A stretch of DNA of 64,000 nucleotides from NCBI RefSeq assembly GCF_007994225.1, contig NZ_VLLL01000009.1, forward strand, positions 62,001 to 126,000. The letters are read 5' to 3'. This DNA comes from Stackebrandtia albiflava. Its GTDB lineage: Bacteria > Actinomycetota > Actinomycetes > Mycobacteriales > Micromonosporaceae. Position numbers and translations under genes: made by a program. Shown here one piece after another: positions 7,683 to 16,675 of this stretch. How positions within the stretch are numbered: the first letter of the stretch is position 1; every line of letters begins with the position of its first letter. The notes below the pieces were generated by a model. The model was given only the letters and a program-made list of their open reading frames with translations. It searched no databases and was not told the origin of the DNA.

Positions 7683-9269
7683 TCAGTACCGAACGGCTCC
7701 CAGTGTCCCGGTCCGGGTGCGGAACTTCGCGACGGAGGTGACCGCGCCCGAGGAGATCGCGGTCTGATGGGTGGCCAGGAAGTTGGTGTAGAAGGTGGTC
7801 GAGGTGGCGCTGCACCGCAGGTACCCCTTCAACGGCTGCGGTTGGGCGCGCGAAGTTCCATCGGCGCGCATCCCCACCCAGGCGAAGACGTCCGGGTTCG
7901 CGTCGCGACGTGAAGTCCAGTTGAAGCCGTAGCTGGACATCGAGGGGGTGGAGAACTCGGTGGCGACGAAGTCCTTGCTGGCGGCGTTCTGGCTACGGAT
8001 CACCCTGGCCGCGAACGGGCAGTGCACGTCACCGGCCAGTACCACCGGATTGCCTCCGGCGGCACGCCTGGCGGCCAGCGCGTCGGTGATCCGTCGCCGT
8101 TCGGCCGGGAAGGCCGTCCAGTTGGTCGGACTGGTGGGCACCCCGGCGGACGCGAAGTACACACTGAGCGGGCTGGCCACTCCCAAGGTCGTCCAGGTCG
8201 CCCGGGAACTGTTGATCCACTGTGTTGCGGCCGCAAGCTGGGTGGCCCCCAGCAGGGTGGGTGACGCCGCCCCCGGCGCGGTGCGGTGCTGCCGGCAGTC
8301 CAGCAGTGCCAGGTCGAGGTTGCCGCCCCAGTTGAGCCCGATGCGGTCCAGGCGGAACCGCAGCTTGTCCTCCCCACTGGCGGCGGTGGGCGGCCCGCCC
8401 CGTAGTGGCATGTTCTCCCAGTAGGTCCGCAGTCCGTGGTTGAACGACCGCAACTGCCAGTCGGTGCCTTCCCCGAAACGGGGCTTGATGTTGGCGCCCT
8501 GGTAGTCGTTGTACATCTCGTGGTCGTCGGGGACGGCGTACATCGGGTAGAGCCTGCGGACGCGCTGAATGTTGTGGCGTTCCAGATACCAACCCCAACG
8601 GCGGCGGTAGTCCACCAGCTCGGTGCAGTAGTCGTCCTTCGGAATGGTGTTCTCGTGGCTTTCGCGGTATATGTAGTCGCCGAGGTGAACGACGAAGTCC
8701 ACCGGGTTGCTCTCCAGATGGGTGTAGCCGTGCCAGTAGGACGGACCGTCGTTGACGGAGGCGTCGGTCGCCGCCGACTGGCAGCTGATCACCGCGAAGT
8801 TCGGATCAACGTCGGCGGTCGACCGCGGCGCGGTCCGGGTCTGCCCGATCCACGCCTTGTACGAACCGTCCGGCAACGAGAACTGGTAGTAGTACTGCTT
8901 TCCAGGGGCCAGTGGCCCTCCGGCGGTCTTCACCTCCAGGTGAACCGACCAGGCGTCGGCCTTCCGCGCACCGACATTTCCACTGTAGAGACTGGTGGCG
9001 TCGCTCTGTACCGCCTCATGGCTTTCGGCTATCCGCCAGTGCACGCTGACCGTGTCGGGCTGGCCCGCCATCCCGAAGTCCGGCGCCGTCGGGGACGGCG
9101 CCAGTCGAGTCCACAGGATGACGCTGTCGGTCGTGGCGTCCCCCGATGCCGAACCGAGCTGGAAGGGGTTGACGGCGAACGAGGTGGTCGAGGGCGACTC
9201 GCCCATGAGCGCGGCGGTGACACCGGCGCCCGACAGGGCGAGGAAGGCACGGCGATCGAGGTGGGACAC
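7683..9269 (-). CDS. phoD: Alkaline phosphatase D, Tat-exported
   Basis: PhoD hydrolyses phosphate mono- and diesters outside the cell during phosphate shortage. The N-terminus MSHLDRRAFLALSGAG is a twin-arginine signal with a short hydrophobic core. An Ig-like PhoD N-terminal domain follows (FQLGSASGDATTDSVILWTR), then the metallophosphatase domain with VHLGDYIYRE, VPDDHEMYNDY, VLAGDVHCP and the closing ATEFSTPSMSS. At 528 aa it has the usual family length. No clear PHO box could be read upstream, but two short inverted repeats at 9295-9349 precede the gene and may hold an operator. It is single, with no co-directional partner close by. Confidence 0.9.
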   Translation of the reverse strand: MSHLDRRAFLALSGAGVTAALMGESPSTTSFAVNPFQLGSASGDATTDSVILWTRLAPSPTAPDFGMAGQPDTVSVHWRIAESHEAVQSDATSLYSGNVGARKADAWSVHLEVKTAGGPLAPGKQYYYQFSLPDGSYKAWIGQTRTAPRSTADVDPNFAVISCQSAATDASVNDGPSYWHGYTHLESNPVDFVVHLGDYIYRESHENTIPKDDYCTELVDYRRRWGWYLERHNIQRVRRLYPMYAVPDDHEMYNDYQGANIKPRFGEGTDWQLRSFNHGLRTYWENMPLRGGPPTAASGEDKLRFRLDRIGLNWGGNLDLALLDCRQHRTAPGAASPTLLGATQLAAATQWINSSRATWTTLGVASPLSVYFASAGVPTSPTNWTAFPAERRRITDALAARRAAGGNPVVLAGDVHCPFAARVIRSQNAASKDFVATEFSTPSMSSYGFNWTSRRDANPDVFAWVGMRADGTSRAQPQPLKGYLRCSATSTTFYTNFLATHQTAISSGAVTSVAKFRTRTGTLGAVRY

Positions 9270-9294
9270 GAGGGCTCCGGGGTGGTCTCAAGGC

Positions 9295-9349
9295 GGGGCG
9301 GTACATCGAGAACCGCCCCATTCTGCCCATCCTCGACACCTTTGTCGAG
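9295..9349. promoter_or_regulatory. Two inverted repeats upstream of phoD
   Basis: GGGGCGGT (9295-9302) pairs with ACCGCCCC (9312-9319), and CTCGACA (9332-9338) pairs with TGTCGAG (9343-9349). Both lie 26-80 bp upstream of the phoD start and could be operators or a structured leader. The rest of the 290-bp stretch from 9270 to 9559 shows no gene that I can support. Confidence 0.35.
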
Positions 9350-9559
9350 TTTCAGCCGTTCCGGATGCCGCGTGTGGCTTGACAAGGGCGCCACGGCGTC
9401 GACGGCCGACGTGATCCGGGCGGAAGGTACGGCGCAACACCGGGCCGTCACCGACACCCACGAACGACCCCGACACCCTGCCCCCCGGACTACTGCGACC
9501 ACCGGACGGTGTCGGCGACGCGGACGTCGATGAGACCGCCCGGCGGCACCGGCAGCGGC

Positions 9560-9754
9560 TCAGTCGTCGTCGCGGTCCTTGCGGCGGACGACCGTCCCCG
9601 CGATGGCCACCGCCACCACGATGAACAACAGGGCCGCGACCAGCAGCGGATCCAGCGCCGTGAGCCTGCCCACCAGTTGGGCGGCGAACGGAGTGGCCAT
9701 GGCGATCAGGGCGATCAACGCGATTCCGCGCGAGTGCCGCCGCATCCACTCCAT
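9560..9754 (-). CDS. Small two-helix membrane protein
   Basis: The 64-residue product has two predicted membrane segments (GIALIALIAMATPFAAQLVG and LLVAALLFIVVAVAIAGTV) and a charged RRKDRDDD tail, an arrangement common in small actinobacterial membrane proteins of unknown function. The internal ATG at 9754 was chosen over the longer frame because a GGAG lies 6 nt before it and the upstream extension is not hydrophobic. It lies between the phoD region and the TVP38-like gene on the same strand. No function can be assigned. Confidence 0.6.
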   Translation of the reverse strand: MEWMRRHSRGIALIALIAMATPFAAQLVGRLTALDPLLVAALLFIVVAVAIAGTVVRRKDRDDD

Positions 9755-9865
9755 GTCGGTCTCCGTTCCCGGGGTCGGATCAAGGCCGTGCCGGTCGATT
9801 ATGGGCATCGTCCCCGCGGCGCGCCCGACCGGGGCGGTCCCCCGTGACCGGCGCGTCTCTCCGCC

Positions 9866-10597
9866 TCAGCGGCCGCGCAGTAGGCGGCGGCGTACCACCA
9901 GCGCCACGGTGACGCTGAACAGGCTCATGCCGGTGGCGACCAGCATGGCCATGGGCAGGCCGCCGGCGCCGAGGATCGCCCCGCCCACGGCGGTGTACCC
10001 GAGGGAGCTGGGCAGCGCGCCCAGCAGTGTCCCGATCGCGAAGTGCCGGTATCGCACGGTCGTCGTCCCCGCGGCGTAGGAGGTGAATCCGAAGTGGGAC
10101 AGCGGGATGACCCGGACGATCCACATGCCGACGAACCCGCTGCGTCCCAGCCAGGCGTCGACGTTCGCCAACTGGCGTTCCGTCCAGCGCCGCAACGCGG
10201 CACGACGGCCGTCCGTCCCGGCGCCGTCCCGGCTCGCCCAACGTTCCAGGCGTTGCGCCACGAACTCCCTGCCCAGCAGCCGCCCGATGACGAAACCGAT
10301 GGTCGCGCCGAGCAGGCTGCCGATCATGATGTAGCAGAATCCCGGCAGCCAGCCGAACAGCAGGCCGGACGTGATCGACATGACGGTGCGCGGCACGAGC
10401 ATGAGGATCCCGGTGGCCACACCCACCACAGCGACCCACGGCCCGAGGCCGCCGAGGTCGGCGACCCGGGCGCGCAGGAGCTCCGCGTCGGGCGGACCGG
10501 CCAGGAGCATGAGGGCGGCCAGCACGACGATCCCCCCGACGAGGGATCCGAACCGCCACAGGGCCGCCCGTGACTGGTGTGCCGTCTTCACGGCCAT
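9866..10597 (-). CDS. TVP38/TMEM64 (VTT-domain) family membrane protein
   Basis: This is a 243-residue polytopic membrane protein of the DedA/TVP38 superfamily, whose better-studied members are lipid scramblases or flippases in the inner membrane. The diagnostic core is PRTVMSITSGLLFG, GSLLGATIGFVIGRLLGR, then a re-entrant segment with GFVGMWIVRVIPL and SYAAGTTTVRYRHF. About five to six membrane spans are predicted. ATG at 10597 (MAVKTAHQ) was preferred; an in-frame GTG at 10630 is the alternative. No operon partner is evident and the substrate is not known. Confidence 0.82.
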   Translation of the reverse strand: MAVKTAHQSRAALWRFGSLVGGIVVLAALMLLAGPPDAELLRARVADLGGLGPWVAVVGVATGILMLVPRTVMSITSGLLFGWLPGFCYIMIGSLLGATIGFVIGRLLGREFVAQRLERWASRDGAGTDGRRAALRRWTERQLANVDAWLGRSGFVGMWIVRVIPLSHFGFTSYAAGTTTVRYRHFAIGTLLGALPSSLGYTAVGGAILGAGGLPMAMLVATGMSLFSVTVALVVRRRLLRGR

Positions 10598-10684
10598 GAC
10601 GCTACCGGGCTCCGCCCACGGAAGAGCCACAACGGGGTCGCGGGTCCCCGGTGACGGGCGCGGCGACCCGTCACCGGGGAAGGC

Positions 10685-11527
10685 TCACCGGAAGCTGTGT
10701 TCCTCGGCGGGGAACACACCGCCGCGGACCTCCTCGGCGTACCGCTGTGCGGCCTCTCCGATGACGTCGGCGACGTTGGCGTAGTTCTTCACGAACCGGG
10801 GGGCGGGTCCCTGCCGGAGGCCCGCCATGTCCTGCCACACCAGCACCTGGGCGTCGGTGTCGGGTCCGGCCCCGATGCCGACGGTGGGTATGGCCAGTTC
10901 CTTGGTGATCTGTGCGGCGACGTCGGCCATCACCATCTCCAGGACCACCGCGAACGCGCCCGCCTCGGCGACGGCCTGGGCGTCGGCGACGACGGCCGCG
11001 GCCTGTCCGGCGCGTCCGGCGACCCGGTAACCGCCGATGAGGTGTTCGCTCTGCGGTGTGAAGCCGACGTGTCCCATCACGGGTATGCCGGCGCCGGTGA
11101 GCGCGGCGATCTGGTCGGCGATCCTGGTGCCGCCTTCGAGTTTGACGGCGTGCGCGCCGGCCTTCATGAACCGGACGGCGGTCTCCAGTGCCTGCTGCGG
11201 CCCGGCCTCGTACGAGCCGAACGGGAGGTCGGCCACGACGAGGGTGCGTTCGGTGGAGCGGGCGACCGCACCGACCAGCGGCAACAGTTCCTCGACCGTG
11301 ACGGGGATGGTGGTCTCGTAGCCGTAGACGTTGTTGGCGGCGGAGTCCCCGACCAGCAACGCGGGGATGCCGATCCGGTCGAATATGGCGGCGGTGTACT
11401 GGTCGTAACTGGTGAGCATCGCCCACTTCTCGCCCCGTTCCTTGGCGGAACGCAGGTCGCGAGTGCGGATGCGACTGTTCTTCCTTGCGGGTCCGTACAA
11501 CGCGGGCACTTCTTTGTGCGAGGACAT
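10685..11527 (-). CDS. panB: 3-methyl-2-oxobutanoate hydroxymethyltransferase (ketopantoate hydroxymethyltransferase)
   Basis: PanB transfers a hydroxymethyl group from methylene-tetrahydrofolate to alpha-ketoisovalerate, the first committed step of pantothenate and CoA synthesis. The 280-residue protein has the family hallmarks: [18 protein letters not shown], the metal-binding [30 protein letters not shown] and the closing FVKNYANV. The ATG at 11527 is preceded by GGAGA at good spacing. It lies 74 bp downstream of the dehydrogenase gene on the same strand and could be read from the same promoter, but the pathways are unrelated. Confidence 0.94.
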   Translation of the reverse strand: MSSHKEVPALYGPARKNSRIRTRDLRSAKERGEKWAMLTSYDQYTAAIFDRIGIPALLVGDSAANNVYGYETTIPVTVEELLPLVGAVARSTERTLVVADLPFGSYEAGPQQALETAVRFMKAGAHAVKLEGGTRIADQIAALTGAGIPVMGHVGFTPQSEHLIGGYRVAGRAGQAAAVVADAQAVAEAGAFAVVLEMVMADVAAQITKELAIPTVGIGAGPDTDAQVLVWQDMAGLRQGPAPRFVKNYANVADVIGEAAQRYAEEVRGGVFPAEEHSFR

Positions 11528-11601
11528 GCGATTCTCCGTCTCTCCTCGGGGCCGGTGCGGGGTCCCCGGGCGGGTGTGAATGTCGGTTTCCACCCTAGTC
11601 C

Positions 11602-12696
11602 TCACCGGGTGGCGGACGGTTGTGATCCCGGTAACGGGGAGGCCGGCAGGGCGTCGACGACGGCGCGGGTGGCCTCGGCGGTGGTGGCGTGACCGCCCAG
11701 GTCGCGGGTCCTGGTGGCGGGGTCGGCCAGGGACGCCGCCACGGCGGTGTCGATGCGGCGGGCGGCCTCGGGGTGGCCGAGGTGTTCCAGCATCATCGCG
11801 GCCGACCAGATGGTGCCTATCGGGTTGGCGACGCCCCGCCCGGCGATGTCGGGCGCGGACCCGTGCACGGGTTCGAACATGGAGGGGAACTCCCGTTCGG
11901 GGTTGAGGTTGGCGGAGGGGGCGATACCGATGGACCCGGCGACGGCGGCGGTCAGGTCGGAGAGGATGTCGCCGAACAGGTTGGAGCCGACGATGACGTC
12001 GAATCCGCTCGGCGCGAGGACGAGTTTGGCGCACAGGGCGTCGATGTGTTCCTGCCGCCACGGCACGTCGGGGTGCGCGGCGGCCCGTTCGGCGACGATC
12101 TGGTCCCAGAACGGCATGGTGTGGACGATGCCGTTGGACTTGGTGGCGGAGGTGAGGCCGCGCCCGCGTGTCCCGGCGAGCCGGAACGCGTAGTCGACGA
12201 TCCGGGTGACGCCGGTCCGGGTGAACACGGACTCCTGCATCGCGGTCTCGATCTCGGTGCCCTCGTACAGCCGTCCTCCGATGCGGCTGTACTCGCCCTC
12301 GACGTTCTCCCGGACCACGACCAGGTCGATCGCCTCGGCCAGATCGGGGCGCAGTGGTCCGGTGACGCCCTCGAACAGGCGGACCGGCCGCAGGTTGACG
12401 TACTGCTGGAAGGCCCGCCGGATCGGGATGAGCAGTCCCCACAGCGACACGTGGTCGGGTACCCCGGGGGCGCCGACGGCGCCCAGCAGGATCGCGTCGT
12501 GCCCGCGCAGGACGTCGAGGCCGTCGTCGGGCATCATGGCGCCGGTCCGGCGGTACCGGGCGCAGGACCAGTCGAACTCGGTGGTGCGCAGGGTGAAGGC
12601 GTCCCCTGCGATGGCGTCGAGGACTTCGAGGGCGGCGGGTACGGTCTCGCGTCCGATGCCGTCGCCGGGGATGACTGCGATGTGGTGGGTCGTCAT
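11602..12696 (-). CDS. Tartrate/D-malate-type beta-decarboxylating dehydrogenase
   Basis: This NAD(P)-dependent beta-decarboxylating dehydrogenase (isocitrate/isopropylmalate family) has 364 aa. Motifs are [14 protein letters not shown] at the N-terminus, [20 protein letters not shown], and the metal/substrate site [12 protein letters not shown] with the cofactor loop [12 protein letters not shown]. The [18 protein letters not shown] segment and [20 protein letters not shown] are typical of the tartrate dehydrogenase/D-malate dehydrogenase subgroup rather than LeuB, so the likely product is pyruvate from D-malate, or tartrate breakdown. Its neighbours (LysR regulator, DASS dicarboxylate transporter) fit dicarboxylate catabolism. 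A 15-bp LysR-type palindrome lies 58 bp upstream of its ATG. Confidence 0.85.
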   Translation of the reverse strand: MTTHHIAVIPGDGIGRETVPAALEVLDAIAGDAFTLRTTEFDWSCARYRRTGAMMPDDGLDVLRGHDAILLGAVGAPGVPDHVSLWGLLIPIRRAFQQYVNLRPVRLFEGVTGPLRPDLAEAIDLVVVRENVEGEYSRIGGRLYEGTEIETAMQESVFTRTGVTRIVDYAFRLAGTRGRGLTSATKSNGIVHTMPFWDQIVAERAAAHPDVPWRQEHIDALCAKLVLAPSGFDVIVGSNLFGDILSDLTAAVAGSIGIAPSANLNPEREFPSMFEPVHGSAPDIAGRGVANPIGTIWSAAMMLEHLGHPEAARRIDTAVAASLADPATRTRDLGGHATTAEATRAVVDALPASPLPGSQPSATR

Positions 12697-12754
12697 GGCG
12701 GCCAGTCAAGCAACGGGGTGCCGCGGCGTCCAGGACGTGTCGCCGATACGGCCG

Positions 12755-12769
12755 ATAGGCGGCGCCTAT
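12755..12769. promoter_or_regulatory. LysR-type operator upstream of the dehydrogenase gene
   Basis: ATAGGC-GGC-GCCTAT has perfect 6-bp arms and fits the T-N11-A LysR box. It overlaps the stop codon of the LysR gene and sits about 60-75 bp upstream of the dehydrogenase start. A near-identical copy (ATAGGC-ACC-GCCTAA) lies at 13690-13704. Confidence 0.7.
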
Positions 12770-13656
12770 GCCCGCGACGCCGGGGTGTCGGACGCGAGGG
12801 CGACGAACTCGGTGGCGGCGGGCGACAGCCAGCCCTTGCGGAACGCCAGCAGCAGCCGCAGTGAGGCTGCCGGGGCGAGGTCGCACACGACGGCACCGGC
12901 GCGTTCGGCCAGTGGCCGCCACGCCTCGGCGAGTACACCGACACCGACGCCCTTGAGGACCAGCGGGAGGACCGCCTCGCGGTGTTCGGTCTCGACGGCG
13001 ATGGTGACGGCGACTCCGGCGGCGCGGATCTGTTCGACGAGGCGCCGGATGCCGGTGCCGTGTTCACCCACGATGAGGCGGTGACCGGACAGGGCGGTCC
13101 AGGGCACCGGTTCACCGGGCGCGAAGTCGCCGCCGGGTGGCGCGACGAGGACGAATCGTTGTCGTTGCACTTCGCGCAGGTGGACGTCGGCTTCGGCCGG
13201 GTGGTCCCACGACGAGAGGATGCCCACCTCCGTCCGCCCGTTGTGGACCATCTCGATGACGGCCTGCGCGACCTGGCCGTCACGGACGACGACGGTGACG
13301 TCGGGGAACGCGGCGGTGAACCGTTGGATCATGCTGCTGAGCGGTTCCACGGCGGGAGAGGGCATCGCGGCGATGGTGAGGTTGCCGCTGACCATCGTCT
13401 CCACCGCCGAGACGCTGGCCCGGGCGACGTCGAGGCTGCGGACGGCCTGCCGGGCCGGCTCGACGAGCGCGCGCCCGGCCTCGGTGAGGACGAGGCCGCG
13501 GCCGAGCCGGTTGAACAGGCGGCTGCCGACGTCTCGTTCGAGGGTGCGGATCGCCTGGGACAGCGACGGTTGCGCCAGGTAGAGTGCCCGCGCGGCGCGG
13601 CTGATGCCGCCGTGGTCGACCACCGCGAGGAAGTACTCCAACTGCCGTATGTCCAT
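12766..13656 (-). CDS. LysR-family transcriptional regulator (likely dicarboxylate-responsive)
   Basis: This is a 296-residue LysR activator with the standard N-terminal winged helix ([37 protein letters not shown]) and a C-terminal periplasmic-binding-like effector domain. The ATG at 13656 begins exactly at the conserved LysR start; the frame upstream is not conserved. It lies between the dehydrogenase gene (same strand) and the divergent DASS transporter gene. Matching palindromes stand before both targets, one overlapping this gene's own stop codon and one 34-48 bp upstream of its start, so I infer that it controls dehydrogenase, transporter and itself. The effector is presumably a C4-dicarboxylate such as malate or tartrate. 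Confidence 0.88.
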   Translation of the reverse strand: MDIRQLEYFLAVVDHGGISRAARALYLAQPSLSQAIRTLERDVGSRLFNRLGRGLVLTEAGRALVEPARQAVRSLDVARASVSAVETMVSGNLTIAAMPSPAVEPLSSMIQRFTAAFPDVTVVVRDGQVAQAVIEMVHNGRTEVGILSSWDHPAEADVHLREVQRQRFVLVAPPGGDFAPGEPVPWTALSGHRLIVGEHGTGIRRLVEQIRAAGVAVTIAVETEHREAVLPLVLKGVGVGVLAEAWRPLAERAGAVVCDLAPAASLRLLLAFRKGWLSPAATEFVALASDTPASRA

Positions 13657-13689
13657 CGTGGTCCGCCTCTCCGCCACCGGGTCCGACCC

Positions 13690-13704
13690 ATAGGCACCGC
13701 CTAA
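13690..13704. promoter_or_regulatory. LysR-type operator in the lysR/transporter divergent region
   Basis: ATAGGC-ACC-GCCTAA, a T-N11-A palindrome with one mismatch, stands 34-48 bp upstream of the LysR start and about 170 bp upstream of the transporter start. A further CCCATAG half-site follows at 13709-13715. It matches the operator at 12755-12769. Confidence 0.7.
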
Positions 13705-13874
13705 CGGTCCCATAGTTCTTCGCCGTCTTGCCGAGCCCCGGCACCGCCACTAGGTTGCCGTTACCAGTACGGCGGTCCCGGGCGACCGGGCGCCGGCGGT
13801 GGTTCCGGCGTGCGCCGAACCGCGCGCCGGGTGCCGATCCGGCCGCCGACGACACACTCAGCGAGGAGTGGCCG

Positions 13875-15482
13875 ATGGCCGGCAAAGCGGCGCCGGAGGG
13901 CGCCAGGACCGATGTCGACAAGGCGCTGTTGGGCAGCGCGACGTACCGGAGCCTGGGGGAACAGCGGCTGTCCCCCTCGGAGGAACGGTTCGAGAAGGCC
14001 CGCCGCACGACCGGGCTGTGGCTCGCCCCGTTGATCACCGTGGTGTTCTGGGTCCTGCCGCTGGAGATGGACCGGACGCAGCAGTCGCTTGCCGCGATCC
14101 TGCTGGGGGTGGTGGTGCTGTGGGTGACGGAGCCGGTCCCCATCCCGATCGGCGGCCTGCTCGGCATCAGCGCGATCGTGGTGCTGGGCGTGGTCGGGCC
14201 GGACGACACGCTCGCCCCGTTCGGTTCCTCGACGGTGTTCACGTTCATCGGCGCGTTCATCCTGGCGCAGGCGATGCTGAAGGTGGGCCTGGCGCGCCGG
14301 TTCGCGTTCTGGATCCTGGGGCTGCCCGGGATCGGCAAGTCGACGTGGCGGGTCATCGCGGCGTTCGGGCTCATCACGTGCGTGCTGTCGGCGTTCGTGT
14401 CGAACACCGCGACCGTGGCGATGCTGTTGCCGACGGCGCTGGGGTTGTTGGCCGTCATCGCGAAACTGCTGCAGGCCCGTGGCCTGGTGGCCGAGGACTT
14501 CGACCCGCTGCGTCTGCGGGTGGGTGCCGCGCTGGTGCTGGTGCTCGCGTACGGCGCCAGTGTGGGTGGCCTGTTGACGCCCATCGGTTCGCCGCCGAAC
14601 CTGATCGGGCGCGGCATGATCGAGGAGGTGACCGGCGAGCGGATCTCGTTCCTGCAGTGGGTGATGACGGCGCTGCCGATCTGCGCGATCATGTTCGTGG
14701 TGCTCGTGGTGGTGCTCCTGCTGTTGAACAGGCCGGAGATCCGCCGGATCGAGGGTGTCGAGGAGTACATCAGGTCGCAGCGGGCGGAGCTGGGCCGGTT
14801 CAGCCGGTCGGAGGTCAACACCCTGATCGCGTTCGGCGTGACCGTGACACTGTGGATCTTCCCCGGTGTGGTGGCGCTGTTCGGCGGCACCGAGTCCCAG
14901 TTCTACGGCGCGGTCAGCGAACACCTCGACGAGGGTGTCGTCGCGGTACTGGGCGCGTCGTTGCTGTTCCTGCTGCCGATCGACTGGCGCGCCAGGGAGT
15001 TCACACTCACCTGGAGCGACGCGGCGAAGATCGACTGGGGCACGGTCCTGCTGTTCGGTACCGGCATCATCTTCGGGTCGCTGCTGGCCGACACGGGTCT
15101 GGCCGAGACGATCGGTGTCTCGGCATCGGACGCGCTGGGCCTGTCGAGCGTGTTCGCGATCACGGCCTTCGGTGTGGTGCTGGCGATCCTGGTGTCGGAG
15201 ACGACCAGTAACACCGCGTCGGCGGCGGTCGTGGTGCCCATCATCATCCCGATCGCGCAGGCCGCCGGGGTGGATCCGATGGTCCCGGCGTTGGCGGCGA
15301 CGTTCGCGGCGTCCTTCGGTTTCATGCTGCCGGTGTCGACGCCGCAGAACGCCATCGCCTACGGGTCGGGGGTCGTGCCGATCACCCGGATGATCCGGTC
15401 GGGGTTCGGTTTCGACGTGATCGGCGGCATCCTGATCCTGCTGCTGCTGCCGGTCATGGTCGTGGTGTCGGGGATCGTGTGA
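13875..15482 (+). CDS. DASS-family (SLC13) dicarboxylate transporter
   Basis: This is a 535-residue inner-membrane symporter of the divalent anion:sodium symporter family, which imports C4-dicarboxylates or related anions. Both conserved SNT motifs are visible, SNTATVAMLLP in the first half and TSNTASAAVVVPI in the second, together with the SPPNLIGRGM and STPQNAIAYGSG hairpin motifs, as in the structurally known VcINDY. An N-terminal cytoplasmic stretch of about 50 residues precedes the first helix. The ATG at 13875 follows GAGGAG by 7-8 nt. It is divergent from the LysR gene and shares the operator region; together with the dehydrogenase it makes an uptake-and-oxidation pathway for malate/tartrate-like acids. 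Confidence 0.9.
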   Translation: MAGKAAPEGARTDVDKALLGSATYRSLGEQRLSPSEERFEKARRTTGLWLAPLITVVFWVLPLEMDRTQQSLAAILLGVVVLWVTEPVPIPIGGLLGISAIVVLGVVGPDDTLAPFGSSTVFTFIGAFILAQAMLKVGLARRFAFWILGLPGIGKSTWRVIAAFGLITCVLSAFVSNTATVAMLLPTALGLLAVIAKLLQARGLVAEDFDPLRLRVGAALVLVLAYGASVGGLLTPIGSPPNLIGRGMIEEVTGERISFLQWVMTALPICAIMFVVLVVVLLLLNRPEIRRIEGVEEYIRSQRAELGRFSRSEVNTLIAFGVTVTLWIFPGVVALFGGTESQFYGAVSEHLDEGVVAVLGASLLFLLPIDWRAREFTLTWSDAAKIDWGTVLLFGTGIIFGSLLADTGLAETIGVSASDALGLSSVFAITAFGVVLAILVSETTSNTASAAVVVPIIIPIAQAAGVDPMVPALAATFAASFGFMLPVSTPQNAIAYGSGVVPITRMIRSGFGFDVIGGILILLLLPVMVVVSGIV

Positions 15483-15484
15483 CG

Positions 15485-15522
15485 TGACGGTGTGCGCCCG
15501 GTCCGCCGGGCGCACACCGTCA
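15485..15522. terminator. Bidirectional hairpin terminator
   Basis: A perfect 17-bp stem with a 4-nt loop lies between the convergent DASS transporter and PAP2-like genes: TGACGGTGTGCGCCCGG, TCCG, then the exact complement. The right arm includes the stop codon of the PAP2-like gene. There is no U-tract. Confidence 0.85.
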
Positions 15523-16107
15523 GCGCGACGCGGTGAAGACGATTCCGGCCACCAATGCGCCCCACGCGGCCCCGGCGACCGTCTGCGCGACGGTGTGGTC
15601 TCGCAGCCGGACCCGGGACCAGCCGATGAGCGCGACCACCGCCAGCCCCACCGACGCCCACCAGCCGTACACGGCCGCCAGGACCGCCACCGCTCCCGCG
15701 GACACTCCGGTGTGGAACGACATCTTCCACAGTGCGGTGACGGCGGTGGTGGTGACCAGGCCGGCGCACAACGCCAGTGTCAGCGCCGGCATCGGCGGCG
15801 GGGCCGGCCACCACAGTGTGAGGGCGACACCGGCGGAGACGGAGACGATCATCGCCAGTAGCGGCCGCAGGCGGGACGCGCGTTCACGGATGTGGACGTC
15901 GGTGACCCTGCCGCGTCGCATGTGGAGCCAGATCACGGTCATCGGGATGCCCGCGGTGAACAGGGCGCAGATCAGTCCCCACGCCAGTGCGACGGAAGGG
16001 GGATCGGTGGTCGAGGCGGCCACCGCCAGGCACAGTACGGTGATGACGGCCGCGGGTGAGAACACGTGCGTCACGGCGAGGGCGAACCGGTGGGGTGAGT
16101 CGGGCAC
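15520..16107 (-). CDS. PAP2-superfamily membrane protein
   Basis: This 195-residue membrane protein has about five spans and a degenerate type 2 phosphatidic acid phosphatase signature: RERASRLRPL (KX6RP-like), KMSFHTGVSAG in place of PSGH, and SRVRLRDHTVAQ (SR-x5-H) where the usual final Asp is Gln. The active-site His of the third motif is kept. Such proteins may dephosphorylate prenyl or lipid phosphates, but the altered motifs make activity uncertain. The GTG at 16107 is the most plausible start by length; there is no good ribosome site and longer in-frame starts cannot be excluded. It is divergent from the small membrane protein gene at 16159. Confidence 0.68.
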   Translation of the reverse strand: MPDSPHRFALAVTHVFSPAAVITVLCLAVAASTTDPPSVALAWGLICALFTAGIPMTVIWLHMRRGRVTDVHIRERASRLRPLLAMIVSVSAGVALTLWWPAPPPMPALTLALCAGLVTTTAVTALWKMSFHTGVSAGAVAVLAAVYGWWASVGLAVVALIGWSRVRLRDHTVAQTVAGAAWGALVAGIVFTASR

Positions 16108-16158
16108 CGCGACACCGTACCGGGAGACGGCCGTCGTCGAGGAGAGGGAGAGGCCGGC

Positions 16159-16641
16159 GTGAGACCGTCCGGGAGGTTGAGGTCGCTCGCCGTACTGGAA
16201 CTGGTGAACATCCCGCTGTGGGGATTCGTCCTGGTGTCGTTGTTCCCGGCGTCGGTGGCGAATCTGGCGGGGTTCGCGGCGTTCGCGATGCTGCTGGCGC
16301 AGGGTTCGGCGTACTGGTGGCTGAAGCTGCGGCAGGTGCGGCGTCGGGAGTCGTTTCCGGCCGGACTGGACGGGTTCGCGTCGCTGCGGCGGTGGAATCC
16401 GTGGTGGCTGGCGGTGGTGGTGGCGGTGTGCGGCGGCCTGACGGTCGCCGCGCCGGGCGCGGGAACCCTGCCGGGTCTGGGACTGGCGTTGTTCGCCGTG
16501 GTGGAGCACGTGAACTACTTCCACGTGCAGTTGAGTTACGACAATCGCGCCGACCTGGCACGGCTGGGGCGTCACGGTCTGCGGCCAGCGCATCTGGCGC
16601 GTGACCTGCGCCGGTGGCGAAGGGCGTGGCGCGCCGGTTGA
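16159..16641 (+). CDS. Small integral membrane protein, unknown function
   Basis: The 160-residue protein has about four hydrophobic segments (for example IPLWGFVLVSLFPASVA and WWLAVVVAVCGGLTVAAPGAG), a conserved-looking EHVNYFHVQLSYDN stretch, and an Arg-rich tail. The GTG at 16159 follows a GGAGAGGGAGAGG ribosome site. I do not recognise the family. Its last codons overlap the -35 element of the MerR promoter downstream, so transcription of the two units may interfere. Confidence 0.65.
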   Translation: MRPSGRLRSLAVLELVNIPLWGFVLVSLFPASVANLAGFAAFAMLLAQGSAYWWLKLRQVRRRESFPAGLDGFASLRRWNPWWLAVVVAVCGGLTVAAPGAGTLPGLGLALFAVVEHVNYFHVQLSYDNRADLARLGRHGLRPAHLARDLRRWRRAWRAG

Positions 16642-16668
16642 CCCTCCCCCGAGGGGAGGGTTCATGAT
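16638..16668 (+). promoter_or_regulatory. MerR-type autoregulated promoter and operator
   Basis: TTGACC (-35, 16638-16643) and CATGAT (-10, 16663-16668) are separated by 19 bp, the long spacer characteristic of MerR-activated promoters. The spacer holds a perfect 9-bp palindrome, ACCCTCCCC at 16641-16649 and GGGGAGGGT at 16653-16661. Transcription would start at about 16675-16676, on the ATG of the regulator gene. Confidence 0.85.
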
Positions 16669-16675
16669 GTCCGGC

